Source: an uncultured Eubacterium sp. (GTDB lineage: Bacteria > Bacillota > Clostridia > Lachnospirales > Lachnospiraceae). Taken from it: 17,233 nt of DNA. The notes beneath the pieces are model-generated. The model did not search any database and was not told the DNA's origin. It was given only the letters and a program-made list of their open reading frames with translations. Positions 7,224 to 15,824 of this stretch are shown piece by piece. Positions within the stretch are counted from its first letter, which is position 1. Every line of letters starts with the position of its first letter. Location: the NCBI GenBank assembly GCA_910584795.1, contig CAJUBZ010000021.1:1-17233 (forward strand), read 5' to 3'. A program made the position numbers and the translations under genes.

Positions 7224-9030
7224 CATCTAACTTCAATACTGCCATAAATGCACTCTGTGGTATCTCAACATTTCCTACCTGGCGCATACGCTTCTTACCT
7301 TCTTTCTGTTTTTCAAGAAGTTTCTTCTTACGGGAAATATCACCACCGTAACATTTTGCCAATACATCCTTGCGCATTGCCTTTACAGTCTCTCTTGCAA
7401 TAACCTTGCTGCCCACTGCCGCCTGAATCGGCACCTCAAACAACTGTCTCGGGATTTCCTTCTTTAACTTCTCACACATCTTCTTTCCTCGTTCATATGC
7501 AGAAACCTCTGGCACAATAAACGATAATGCATCCACTTCTTCCTTATTGATAAGAATGTCTAACTTGACTAATTTTGCCTGTTCATATCCTTTCAATTCA
7601 TAATCAAAAGATGCATAACCTCTAGAGCGGGATTTTAGTGCATCAAAGAAATCATAAATAATTTCATTTAACGGAATATCGTATTTTAAAAGCGCTCTCT
7701 GTCCTTCAACATATTCCATGCTAATATATCTTCCACGTCTCTGTTGGCACAATTCCATAATCGCACCGATAAACTCTGTTGTCACCATTATTTCGGCACT
7801 GACAATCGGCTCTTCCATATAAGAAATTTCATTCGGATCTGGAAGATTTGTCGGATTCGTCAGTTCTATTATCTCTCCATTGTCTTTATAAACTTTATAA
7901 ATAACGGATGGCGCAGTTGTTACCAGATCAAGACCATATTCTCTCTCTAATCTCTCCTGAATTATCTCGAGATGCAACAGTCCCAAAAATCCACAACGGA
8001 ATCCAAATCCAAGAGCAACCGATGTCTCTGGTTCATATTTTAATGCCGCATCATTTAACTGCAATTTTTCCAATGCATCTCTTAAATCCGGGTATTTTGC
8101 TCCATCTGCTGGATAAAGACCACAATACACCATAGACTGCACTTCCTTGTATCCCGGCAGTGCCTCACTACACGGTGCATCTGCATTCGTTACCGTATCA
8201 CCAACCTTTGTATCTGCCACATTTTTAATACTTGCTGTAATATATCCAACCATTCCTGCTGACAATTCTTCACAGGATATAAACTGCCCCGCACCGAAGT
8301 ATCCAACTTCAACGACATTGGCTGTAGCTCCTGTCGCCATCATTTTAATATTCATTCCGGGCTTCACTGTACCTTCTTTGATTCTGCAGAATACAATAAC
8401 ACCTTTGTATGAATCATATAAACTATCAAATATTAATGCCTGCAGGGGTGCCTTCGCATCACCTGTTGGTGCTGGTACATTTTTTACAATTGCTTCTAAA
8501 ACATCTTCGCAATTTAATCCTGTTTTTGCCGAAACTAAAGGTGCATCTTCTGCCTCTAGTCCGATGACATCCTCTATTTCTGCTTTTACTCTGTCCGGGT
8601 CTGCAGAAGGCAGATCTACTTTATTAATAACCGGAAAAACTTCCAAATCATGATCCATGGCAAGATACACGTTTGCCAATGTCTGTGCTTCTACTCCCTG
8701 TGCTGCATCTACTACCAGTACTGCACCATCACAGGCTGCCAGACTTCTTGATACCTCATAGTTAAAATCCACATGTCCTGGTGTATCAATTAAATTAAAA
8801 ATATATTCTTCTCCGTCTTTTGCTTTATAAACTGTACGGACTGCCTGAGATTTGATGGTAATGCCACGCTCACGTTCCAAATCCATATTATCAAGAACCT
8901 GAGACTGCATCTCTCTATTTGTTAAAAGACCTGTCATCTCAATGATTCTATCTGCCAATGTCGATTTACCATGGTCAATATGAGCGATAATACAAAAATT
9001 TCTTATTTTACTCTGGTCTATACGTGCCAC
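7216..9030 (-). CDS. lepA: Translation elongation factor 4 (LepA GTPase)
   Basis: LepA/EF4 is a ribosome-associated translational GTPase related to EF-G, implicated in back-translocation or in 30S biogenesis and initiation. The 604-aa product shows G1 AHIDHGKST (16-24), the G2 region ERGITIKSQ, G3 DTPGHVDF (82-89, with the catalytic-type His86), G4 NKVD (136-139) and G5 SAKTG (167-171). The EF-G-like domains follow, then the LepA-specific C-terminal domain ending RMRQVGNVEIPQSAFMAVLKLDEE. The start is set at GTG 9028-9030 because GGAGG lies five bases upstream; a GTG four codons earlier (9042) has no comparable site. It lies directly behind the DUF4364 gene and ahead of hemW, the common lepA-hemW order of Firmicutes. 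Confidence 0.96.
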   Translation of the reverse strand: MARIDQSKIRNFCIIAHIDHGKSTLADRIIEMTGLLTNREMQSQVLDNMDLERERGITIKSQAVRTVYKAKDGEEYIFNLIDTPGHVDFNYEVSRSLAACDGAVLVVDAAQGVEAQTLANVYLAMDHDLEVFPVINKVDLPSADPDRVKAEIEDVIGLEAEDAPLVSAKTGLNCEDVLEAIVKNVPAPTGDAKAPLQALIFDSLYDSYKGVIVFCRIKEGTVKPGMNIKMMATGATANVVEVGYFGAGQFISCEELSAGMVGYITASIKNVADTKVGDTVTNADAPCSEALPGYKEVQSMVYCGLYPADGAKYPDLRDALEKLQLNDAALKYEPETSVALGFGFRCGFLGLLHLEIIQERLEREYGLDLVTTAPSVIYKVYKDNGEIIELTNPTNLPDPNEISYMEEPIVSAEIMVTTEFIGAIMELCQQRRGRYISMEYVEGQRALLKYDIPLNEIIYDFFDALKSRSRGYASFDYELKGYEQAKLVKLDILINKEEVDALSFIVPEVSAYERGKKMCEKLKKEIPRQLFEVPIQAAVGSKVIARETVKAMRKDVLAKCYGGDISRKKKLLEKQKEGKKRMRQVGNVEIPQSAFMAVLKLDEE

Positions 9031-9042
9031 TTTTTCCTCCAC

Positions 9043-9567
9043 TTACTTTGTCAGATTATCTATAATAAACTGATATATTTTTTGACTGTTATTCATTGCT
9101 TCCCAGTTCGTACACATCTGAGATGCCATTTTTCTGTCAGGTGTAGAGATATTTACTTCAATCAGTGTTGTATCTCCTTCCTTGACCTGACAGTGAACTA
9201 CATAATCTCCATTGGATGCCCTGTAGTAATCAGAAATTGTTCCAACTTCATTACGCAGTTCATATTTATTATCTACCAGAAACATGTCTATATCATCCAC
9301 TACCTGATTTGGGATTTTATTTTCAAAAAACTTAAGACTTTCTCTCCCCTCTGATGTCAGATGATAATAGGATGTGTTTCGATTCACATTAGAAAAAACA
9401 AATCCGTCTTCTATTAACTCACTGATTGCTTTCTGCACTGCAAAATAATTGGTATACTCATTTTCCAAAAAAAATTGTGAAATCTGTGTGTTTGTCAATG
9501 GAAATTCTACTTTATTCAGCATATGCATAATCATTAACTTATATAAAGTTTCTGTTTCAATTGCCAT
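9043..9567 (-). CDS. DUF4364 family protein, winged-helix type
   Basis: I recognise this 174-aa protein as a DUF4364-like family found mainly in Clostridia; no function is established. The N-terminal half (about 10-80) reads as a winged helix: LTNTQISQFFLEN, then AVQKAISELIEDGFVFSNVNRNTSYYHLTSEGRESL, similar to PadR/MarR-type DNA-binding modules. The C-terminal half (about 95-165) is a beta-rich segment with DYYRASNGDYVVHCQVKEGDTTLIEVNISTPDR and a closing helix. There is no signal peptide or membrane segment. The ribosome binding site GAGGAG lies within the last codons of engB, and 6 bp separate the genes. Position inside a proteostasis/translation operon suggests a housekeeping regulator, but no DNA target can be named. 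Confidence 0.88.
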   Translation of the reverse strand: MAIETETLYKLMIMHMLNKVEFPLTNTQISQFFLENEYTNYFAVQKAISELIEDGFVFSNVNRNTSYYHLTSEGRESLKFFENKIPNQVVDDIDMFLVDNKYELRNEVGTISDYYRASNGDYVVHCQVKEGDTTLIEVNISTPDRKMASQMCTNWEAMNNSQKIYQFIIDNLTK

Positions 9568-9573
9568 ATGTTG

Positions 9574-10173
9574 TTACTCCTCATTTGTATTATATATTAG
9601 TTCATCTATTACTTCCAATATTTCATCTTTCCCCTGTTTTGTCTGTGCCGAAAAAGGTAATATCTTCGTTCCGGAAACTACATCTAACCCCACTTTTATC
9701 ATTTTAATATGTTTTTGAATCTGACTTCTTTTAATCTTATCCAGCTTCGTAGCAATAATAATTGGTTCATATCCATTTGCCAATATCCATTCATACATAT
9801 TAATATCATTATTCGACGGTTCATGTCTGATATCAATTAATAAAAATACTGCTTTTAACACCTGTGAAGTATGAAGATAATTCTCAATCATCTTTCCCCA
9901 TTTTGCCTTAACTTCTTTTGCAACACTGGCATAACCGTAGCCTGGCAGATCAACAAAATAACACTCTTTATTTACATTATAAAAATTAATCGTTTGTGTT
10001 TTTCCCGGCTGAGAAGATGTTCTAGCCAAAGCTTTTCGATTTACAAGACTATTAATTAAAGATGACTTACCTACATTAGACTTACCTGCAAAAGCTATTT
10101 CCGGTATCACATTTTCCGGCAGTTTACTGGTAATCCCACAAACAGTCTCTAATTCAACACTCTTAACAATCAT
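9574..10173 (-). CDS. engB: Ribosome biogenesis GTP-binding protein EngB/YsxC
   Basis: EngB (YihA/YsxC) is an essential small GTPase needed for assembly of the large ribosomal subunit in Bacillus and other bacteria. The 199-aa length is typical. G1 is GKSNVGKSS (30-38), the switch I region is RTSSQPGKTQTINF (51-64) with its conserved threonine, G3 is DLPGYGYA (75-82), G4 is TKLDK (142-146) and G5 lies in PFSAQTKQG (173-181). It follows lon by 30 bp, reproducing the lon-ysxC linkage known from Bacillus. The DUF4364 ribosome binding site is embedded in its last codons. The start has AAAGGAAG and GAGG directly upstream of the ATG. Confidence 0.96.
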   Translation of the reverse strand: MIVKSVELETVCGITSKLPENVIPEIAFAGKSNVGKSSLINSLVNRKALARTSSQPGKTQTINFYNVNKECYFVDLPGYGYASVAKEVKAKWGKMIENYLHTSQVLKAVFLLIDIRHEPSNNDINMYEWILANGYEPIIIATKLDKIKRSQIQKHIKMIKVGLDVVSGTKILPFSAQTKQGKDEILEVIDELIYNTNEE

Positions 10174-10203
10174 CTTCCTTTACCTCACTACTTTATTTTT
10201 TAT

Positions 10204-12516
10204 TTAGCAAAGAGCTGTCTTTAAAACATCACTCATATCTTCTGCTAAAATAACTCTCATACCACTGATAATTTCCTTAGAAATCTCGTCTAGCACCGGC
10301 TCATTTTTCTTTGGAACCAATACTGTCTTAATTCCTGCATTTTTTGCAGCCAGAAGTTTTTCTTTTAATCCGCCAATCGGCATTACCTTTCCTCGTAGGT
10401 TAACTTCTCCGGTCATCGCTACCTTACAGTTTACCTTACGTTTTGCCGCTGCTGACAAAAGAGCTGTAGCCATCGTAATACCTGCCGATGGACCATCTTT
10501 TGGAACAGCACCTTCCGGCACATGAATATGTATATCATGCTCTCTAAAGAACGATTTTTTAACGCCATAATCATCTGCGATACTTCTTACATAAGTTAAT
10601 GCGATCTGGGCAGACTCTTTCATGACATCACCTAACTGTCCTGTCAATTTCAATTCACCTTTCCCCGGCATTGTATTGACTTCTATCTGGAGCGTAGTTC
10701 CACCGACAGCAGTCCACGCCAACCCTCTTACGATACCAATATCATTCTTTTCATTTGCCATATCAATATCATAAAGTTTTCTTCCAAGATATTTCTCAAT
10801 ATTTTTTGAAGTAACCTTTAAACGCTTTTTCTGGTTCTTTACAATTTCACTGGCAGCCTTTCTGCACACCTTAGAAATCTCTCTGTCTAATTGTCTCACA
10901 CCGGCTTCTCTGGTATAATGTTTTATAATACTGTTAATTCCCTCATCTGTAATTGACAGCCAGCTTTTCTTAATACCATTTTTCTCATATTGTTTTTTAA
11001 TTAAATGATCTTTTGCAATATGAAATTTTTCATTCTCCGTATATCCCTCTACTTCTATAATCTCCATTCTGTCAAGCAATGGCTCTGGAATAGTGCTTGC
11101 ATCATTTGCTGTAGCGATAAATAATACCTTTGACAAATCAATTGGTAGTTCTACATAATTATCCCGAAACTTCATATTCTGCTCTGAATCTAATACTTCC
11201 AGCAATGCTGCCGCCGGGTCACCATGAACACCTCTTCCCATCTTATCAATTTCATCAAATAAAATAAGTGGATTAGATACACCTGCCTGTTTTAACCCTT
11301 TCACAATACGTCCCGGCATTGCTCCCACATATGTTTTTCTATGTCCGCGGATCTCTGACTCATCATCCACACCACCTAAACATATTCGCACATACTTCTT
11401 ATTTAATGCCTCTGCGATAGAATTTGCTATCGATGTTTTTCCTGTTCCCGGAGGTCCCACAAGACATATAATCGGGCTGGCTTTCTCGGCCATGGTAAGC
11501 TGTCTGACTGCTAAAAATTCTAATATGCGTTCTTTTACCTTTTTTAATTCATAATGATCTCTATTCAGAATATCCTCTGCATTTTTTAAATCGGGATTCT
11601 CTTCTGTCTCATGATTCCATGGAAGCTCTAACATTGTTTCTAAATACGTTCTGATAACGTTGCCTTCCACTGCATTTCCTGCATAAGATTTGAATCTGGA
11701 TAATTCCTTTAATAGTTTTTCCTTAACTTCTTCATCTGCGTTCAGTTCATGAATCTGATTTTCGAACTCATCTGCTTCTGCCAGAAAATCATCTCCCAAT
11801 TCCTCTCTGATAACCTGCATCTGTTCACGCAGAATATGCTCTTTCTGACTTTTATCTAGACGTTCTTTCACCTTATTAATAATGCCTGCACGAATTTCAC
11901 CAATTTCAGATTCTTTTGTTAAATATGCCAGCACAACAGAAAATTTGTCAAGTATATCTGTAACTTCTAAATACTCCTGCTTTGTTTTATAGTCCACTTT
12001 TATTCGCAAAAGAATCTGAATCATCATCTTTTCCAGCCCATCAATCGCCATTAAGCCTTTAAAACTTGATTCTGAAAGTTCGTTAATTGTTGCATGAAAT
12101 GTTTTTACTGCATCTTTCAACTCTCTGACAAAAGCTTCTTCCTGAATATCTGACAAAGTATTTTCCTCTTCGCAGATAATTTCTGCTTCTCCCTCAAAAT
12201 ATTCTTTTTCCTCATAGAGAGCCTGAATAATTCCCTTCCCTACAGCCTCAACCATAACTCTTACAACGTTTCCCTGCAGTTTATTTAACTGCTTTACAAC
12301 AACGATTGTACCTACTTTATATACACCATCAAAACCCGGTGTTTCTTCCACCGGGTCTTTCTGTGCAACAACAAATAATTCTGTGCTGTTAAGCATTGCC
12401 TGCTCTGCTGCTGCAATTGATGATTTTCTGCTAACGTCAAAATGAACTGTTGTTCCCGGTAATATCGCTAGTCCTCTCAATGGTATAACCGGAAATCTCT
12501 TTATATTCTCTGACAT
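10204..12516 (-). CDS. lon: ATP-dependent protease La (Lon, LonA type)
   Basis: Lon is a soluble homohexameric AAA+ serine protease that degrades misfolded and regulatory proteins. The 770-aa chain has the LonA order: N-terminal substrate-binding domain (about 6-200), helical linker, AAA+ module with Walker A GPPGTGKT (354-361) and Walker B ILFDEID (418-424), then the protease domain with Ser677 in DGPSAG and Lys720 in GGLKEK, spaced 43 residues as in E. coli. Residues 382-391 read GVDDESEIRG, with Asp384 where many LonA proteins have Arg; this looks like a lineage variant, not damage. No membrane segment is present, so it is LonA rather than LonB. AAGGAG precedes the ATG. It lies between clpX and engB as in Bacillus-type loci, but without lonB. 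Confidence 0.97.
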   Translation of the reverse strand: MSENIKRFPVIPLRGLAILPGTTVHFDVSRKSSIAAAEQAMLNSTELFVVAQKDPVEETPGFDGVYKVGTIVVVKQLNKLQGNVVRVMVEAVGKGIIQALYEEKEYFEGEAEIICEEENTLSDIQEEAFVRELKDAVKTFHATINELSESSFKGLMAIDGLEKMMIQILLRIKVDYKTKQEYLEVTDILDKFSVVLAYLTKESEIGEIRAGIINKVKERLDKSQKEHILREQMQVIREELGDDFLAEADEFENQIHELNADEEVKEKLLKELSRFKSYAGNAVEGNVIRTYLETMLELPWNHETEENPDLKNAEDILNRDHYELKKVKERILEFLAVRQLTMAEKASPIICLVGPPGTGKTSIANSIAEALNKKYVRICLGGVDDESEIRGHRKTYVGAMPGRIVKGLKQAGVSNPLILFDEIDKMGRGVHGDPAAALLEVLDSEQNMKFRDNYVELPIDLSKVLFIATANDASTIPEPLLDRMEIIEVEGYTENEKFHIAKDHLIKKQYEKNGIKKSWLSITDEGINSIIKHYTREAGVRQLDREISKVCRKAASEIVKNQKKRLKVTSKNIEKYLGRKLYDIDMANEKNDIGIVRGLAWTAVGGTTLQIEVNTMPGKGELKLTGQLGDVMKESAQIALTYVRSIADDYGVKKSFFREHDIHIHVPEGAVPKDGPSAGITMATALLSAAAKRKVNCKVAMTGEVNLRGKVMPIGGLKEKLLAAKNAGIKTVLVPKKNEPVLDEISKEIISGMRVILAEDMSDVLKTALC

Positions 12517-12539
12517 AAAATCTCCTTATTTCACTACAA

Positions 12540-13829
12540 TTATGCAGTTTTCCCCTTTTTCTTCTTTGTTGTATCATTCTTATTTACACGTGAATTATAA
12601 ACTAACTCAGCATCTGCTAATCCGTTGACAACGTCTTCATTTATAATGCATGCCTTAATAGTTTCATCAGAAGGTGTTTCATACATAGTATCCATAACAG
12701 CATTTTCTATTATGGCTCTTAAGCCTCTTGCCCCTGTTTTTCTTTCTACCGCAAGTTTTGCAATTGTACTGACAGCTTCTTCAGTAAATTTCAATTCTAC
12801 ACCATCTAACTCAAATAACTTTTTATATTGTTTTACCAAAGCATTCTTTGGTTCTGTCAAAATTCTTTCTAACGCTTTCTCGTCTAACAAATCAAGTGTC
12901 ACTGTTACTGGTACACGACCAATAAATTCTGGTATCAGACCAAATTTAGTTAAATCCTGTGGCATTACTTCTTTTAACAACTCATCCGTCTTCTTATCGG
13001 ACTTTTCTGATAATTCAGAAGCAAATCCAATTGTGCTTTTGTCTAGTCGTCTCTCAATAATTTTATCCAGCCCTGCAAAAGCTCCTCCACAAATAAATAA
13101 TATATTTGTAGTATCAATAGGAATCAATTCCTGTTGTGGATGTTTTCTGCCTCCCTGTGGCGGCACGCTGGCTTCTGTTCCCTCTAAAATCTTAAGAAGT
13201 GCCTGTTGAACACCTTCACCGGATACGTCTCTGGTGATAGAAACGTTTTCAGATTTCTTAGTAATTTTGTCTATTTCATCAATATAAATTATACCATGCT
13301 GTGCTCTTTCTATATCGTAGTCTGCTGACTGGATCAATTTTAATAAAATGTTTTCAACATCCTCACCTACATATCCTGCTTCTGTCAGAGTAGTAGCATC
13401 TGCAATAGCAAAAGGTACATTCAGTATTTTTGCCAATGTCTGAGCCAGATAGGTTTTACCGGAACCGGTTGGGCCCAGTAATAAAATGTTTGATTTCTGA
13501 AGTTCTACATCTAAATCTTTATTCGCTAAAACTCTCTTATAATGATTATATACTGCAACAGACAATACTTTTTTTGCCTTATCCTGCCCTATCACATACT
13601 GGTCTAAAAAGTCTTTTATCTCTTTTGGCTTTAGTAAATTAATTTCGTCTTTAACGTCATCTTTACCATTCCCATAAACTTCATCATCTACAATTCCTGC
13701 ACAAATCTCCACACATTCATCGCAAATATACGCATCTCCGGGACCTGATATCAGTCTTCTTACCTGTCCCTCTGTTCTTCCACAAAAGGAACAGCGCAAA
13801 ATATTATCCGTTATATTCTTATTCGCCAT
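12540..13829 (-). CDS. clpX: ClpXP protease ATP-binding subunit ClpX
   Basis: ClpX is a AAA+ unfoldase that recognises substrates and feeds them to ClpP. The 429-aa product has the N-terminal zinc-binding domain with Cys13, Cys16, Cys36 and Cys39. It is followed by Walker A GPTGSGKT (119-126), pore-1 loop GYVGED (152-157), Walker B IIYIDEID (180-187), the RKH loop (228-230), the ClpP-docking IGF loop (267-269) and the sensor-2 GARGLR (366-371). The lysine-rich tail after residue 415 is lineage specific. GAGAGG precedes the ATG. The gene follows clpP by about 50 bp containing a strong hairpin, so ClpX and ClpP levels could differ although they are probably co-transcribed. All residues needed for activity are present. 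Confidence 0.97.
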   Translation of the reverse strand: MANKNITDNILRCSFCGRTEGQVRRLISGPGDAYICDECVEICAGIVDDEVYGNGKDDVKDEINLLKPKEIKDFLDQYVIGQDKAKKVLSVAVYNHYKRVLANKDLDVELQKSNILLLGPTGSGKTYLAQTLAKILNVPFAIADATTLTEAGYVGEDVENILLKLIQSADYDIERAQHGIIYIDEIDKITKKSENVSITRDVSGEGVQQALLKILEGTEASVPPQGGRKHPQQELIPIDTTNILFICGGAFAGLDKIIERRLDKSTIGFASELSEKSDKKTDELLKEVMPQDLTKFGLIPEFIGRVPVTVTLDLLDEKALERILTEPKNALVKQYKKLFELDGVELKFTEEAVSTIAKLAVERKTGARGLRAIIENAVMDTMYETPSDETIKACIINEDVVNGLADAELVYNSRVNKNDTTKKKKGKTA

Positions 13830-13850
13830 AATAACCTCTCATATTTCAAC

Positions 13851-13879
13851 ATAAGGCACCACTAACAGCGGTGCCTTAT
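13851..13879 (-). other. Intercistronic hairpin between clpP and clpX
   Basis: A perfect 10-bp stem, ATAAGGCACC with GGTGCCTTAT, and a 9-nt loop starts one base after the clpP stop. On the minus strand it is followed by GTTGAAATATGAG, with no T-run, so it does not look like an intrinsic terminator. It more likely sets RNA stability or processing between the two cistrons. The structure is seen directly; the role is inferred. Confidence 0.7.
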
Positions 13880-13880
13880 A

Positions 13881-14462
13881 TTATCTTTCTTTTATTACCT
13901 GATCTACTAAACCATATTCTTTTGCTTCATCCGCAGACATCCAGTTATCTCTGTCAGTGTCTTTTTCAACAACTTCAACAGGCTGTCCGGAATTCTCGGC
14001 TAAGATTTCGTTTAACTTTTTCTTAGTCTTTAAAATATGCTCTGCAGCAATCTGAATCTCTGTAGCCTGTCCCTGTGCACCGCCAAGTGGCTGATGAATC
14101 ATAATTTCTGCATTTGGAAGGGCATATCTTTTACCTTTTGCTCCACTTGATAAAAGGAATGCGCCCATGCTTGCCGCCATACCAATACAAGTAGTTGAAA
14201 CATCACATTTGATATAATTCATAGTATCATAAATAGCCATTCCTGCTGTAACAGAACCTCCCGGACTATTAATGTACATATGAATATCCTTTCCCGGATC
14301 TTCTGATTCCAGAAATAATAACTGTGCAACAACCACACTGGCTGTAGCATCATTAATCTCTTCTCCTAAGAAAATAATTCTGTCTTTTAATAATCTTGAA
14401 TAAATGTCATAAGAACGCTCTCCTCTGGAATTCTGTTCAATGACATAAGGTACTAATGCCAT
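13881..14462 (-). CDS. clpP: ATP-dependent Clp protease proteolytic subunit ClpP
   Basis: ClpP forms the tetradecameric serine protease chamber used by ClpX and other Clp ATPases. Starting at the second ATG (14460-14462, MALVPYVIEQ) the product is 193 aa. Its catalytic triad is Ser98 (GMAASMGAF), His123 (MIHQPLGG) and Asp172 (DTDRDNW), matching Bacillus ClpP numbering. The N-terminal axial-loop segment NSRGERSYDIYSRLL is standard. The first ATG, at 14468, stands only one base from AGGAGG, whereas the second is at a seven-base distance, so I take the second as the start. No maturation propeptide is evident. The gene sits between tig and clpX, a widespread arrangement that couples nascent-chain folding with proteolysis. 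Confidence 0.96.
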   Translation of the reverse strand: MALVPYVIEQNSRGERSYDIYSRLLKDRIIFLGEEINDATASVVVAQLLFLESEDPGKDIHMYINSPGGSVTAGMAIYDTMNYIKCDVSTTCIGMAASMGAFLLSSGAKGKRYALPNAEIMIHQPLGGAQGQATEIQIAAEHILKTKKKLNEILAENSGQPVEVVEKDTDRDNWMSADEAKEYGLVDQVIKER

Positions 14463-14494
14463 ATTCATACCTCCTAATGAAATCTGTATTATTC

Positions 14495-15775
14495 TTATTT
14501 TGCAGCTTCTACTACCAGTTTTGCTGCCTTTCTTGCACAGATATCTGCCCTAAAGTTTTTCTTATCATCATCAGATAATAATTCATCTACTTTGTCAGCT
14601 TCCATCTGATATCTTTCTGCCATTTTCTTAATTTCTTCATCATATTCTTCTTGTGTAGCTTCAATGTTTTCAGCCTTAACAATTGCTTCAAGTACAAGAC
14701 TTGACTCAACTCTTGCCTGAGCCTGTGGTTTTACCTGCTCTGTAAGCTGCTCTACAGTTGAACCTGTAAACTGCATATACTGTTCAAAAGAAATACCCTG
14801 CATAGCAATATTCTGGGCAAACTCTTCTACCATCTGCTGGCACTGAGCTTCAATCATTTTTTCAGGAATATCCATCTCTGAATCTTTAACGATTGCTTCA
14901 ATTACTTTACTTTCTTTATCAGCCTCAGCTTCCTGAGCCTTCTTTTCTTCAAGGTTCTTCTTTATATCAGCTTTATATTCATCCAATGTATCGAACTCTG
15001 AAACATCCTGTGCAAAATCATCATCTAATTCAGGATATTCCTTTACTTTTATCTCTTTGATTGTCACTTTAAACATCGCAGGCTTTCCTGCAAGTTCTTC
15101 TGCCTGATACTGTTCCGGGAAAGTAACATTAACTTCAACTTCTTCTCCAACTTTCTTTCCGATAAGCTGTTCTTCAAATGTATCAATAAATGAATGAGAA
15201 CCGATTGTTAATGGGTAATCTTCTCCCTTTCCACCTTCAAATGGCTCTCCATCTACAAAACCTTCAAAATCGATTGTTGTCTGGTCACCATCTTCTACTG
15301 CCTTGTCATCCGCTGCGACAAGTCTTGCATTCTGCTCTTTTACTTTGTCAAGTTCAGCCTGTACATCTTCATCTGTAACAGTTGCATCCATCGCTTCAAC
15401 TTTTACACCTTTGTATTTTCCAAGTTTAATTTCAGGTTTCAGAGTTACTTCTGCCTCAAAAATAAAAGGCTTTCCTTTTTCAATCTGTGTCACACTGATT
15501 TCCGGACGGGCAACAATTTCCAATTCGCTTTCTACCGCTGCCTGTGCATACGCTCCAGGTATCAGATCATTTGCAGCATCTTCATAAAACACTCCAACAC
15601 CATACATTTTTTCTACCATAGCATAAGGAACCTTACCTTTTCTAAATCCTGGTACATTAAATTTATTTTTGTTCTTCTGATATGCAGCCTGAATCGCCTT
15701 TTCAAACTCTTCTGCTGATACCTCAATAGTAAGCTTGGCTGTGTTGTTCTCTAACTTTTCTACCTGTAAACTCAT
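14495..15775 (-). CDS. tig: Trigger factor (ribosome-associated chaperone/PPIase)
   Basis: Trigger factor docks at the ribosomal exit tunnel and folds nascent chains. The 426-aa product has the three classic domains. The N-terminal ribosome-binding domain carries GFRKGKVP at 43-50, matching the E. coli signature position. The FKBP-like peptidyl-prolyl isomerase domain is at about 160-245 (DGDQTTIDFEGFVDGEPFEGG, then SFIDTFEEQLIGKKVGEE). The long helical, glutamate- and glutamine-rich C-terminal chaperone domain fills the rest. AGGAGG with a seven-base spacer precedes the ATG. It is the first gene of the tig-clpP-clpX-lon-engB-DUF4364-lepA-hemW run, with a near-consensus promoter about 100 bp upstream. 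Confidence 0.97.
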   Translation of the reverse strand: MSLQVEKLENNTAKLTIEVSAEEFEKAIQAAYQKNKNKFNVPGFRKGKVPYAMVEKMYGVGVFYEDAANDLIPGAYAQAAVESELEIVARPEISVTQIEKGKPFIFEAEVTLKPEIKLGKYKGVKVEAMDATVTDEDVQAELDKVKEQNARLVAADDKAVEDGDQTTIDFEGFVDGEPFEGGKGEDYPLTIGSHSFIDTFEEQLIGKKVGEEVEVNVTFPEQYQAEELAGKPAMFKVTIKEIKVKEYPELDDDFAQDVSEFDTLDEYKADIKKNLEEKKAQEAEADKESKVIEAIVKDSEMDIPEKMIEAQCQQMVEEFAQNIAMQGISFEQYMQFTGSTVEQLTEQVKPQAQARVESSLVLEAIVKAENIEATQEEYDEEIKKMAERYQMEADKVDELLSDDDKKNFRADICARKAAKLVVEAAK

Positions 15776-15824
15776 TATTTTTCCTCCTTGTTATAAAAAC
15801 GGGCTTGAGTAATCCCATTTATTC

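Noticed and set aside
7110..7226. N-terminal extension of hemW from ATG at 7226
   Set aside because: It starts inside lepA and the hairpin, encodes an unconserved Cys/Lys-rich leader and lacks a ribosome binding site; GTG at 7109 has TTGGAG and begins the family motif.
8147..8653. 168-codon plus-strand reading frame opposite lepA
   Set aside because: It is antisense to the conserved GTPase and has no initiation signal or recognisable domain.
12625..13209. 194-codon plus-strand reading frame opposite clpX
   Set aside because: It is a low-complexity Ser/Asn/Ile-rich shadow of a highly conserved gene, with no ribosome binding site or known motif.
14463..14468. First ATG of clpP
   Set aside because: It is only one base from AGGAGG; the second ATG has the normal seven-base spacing and gives standard ClpP numbering.
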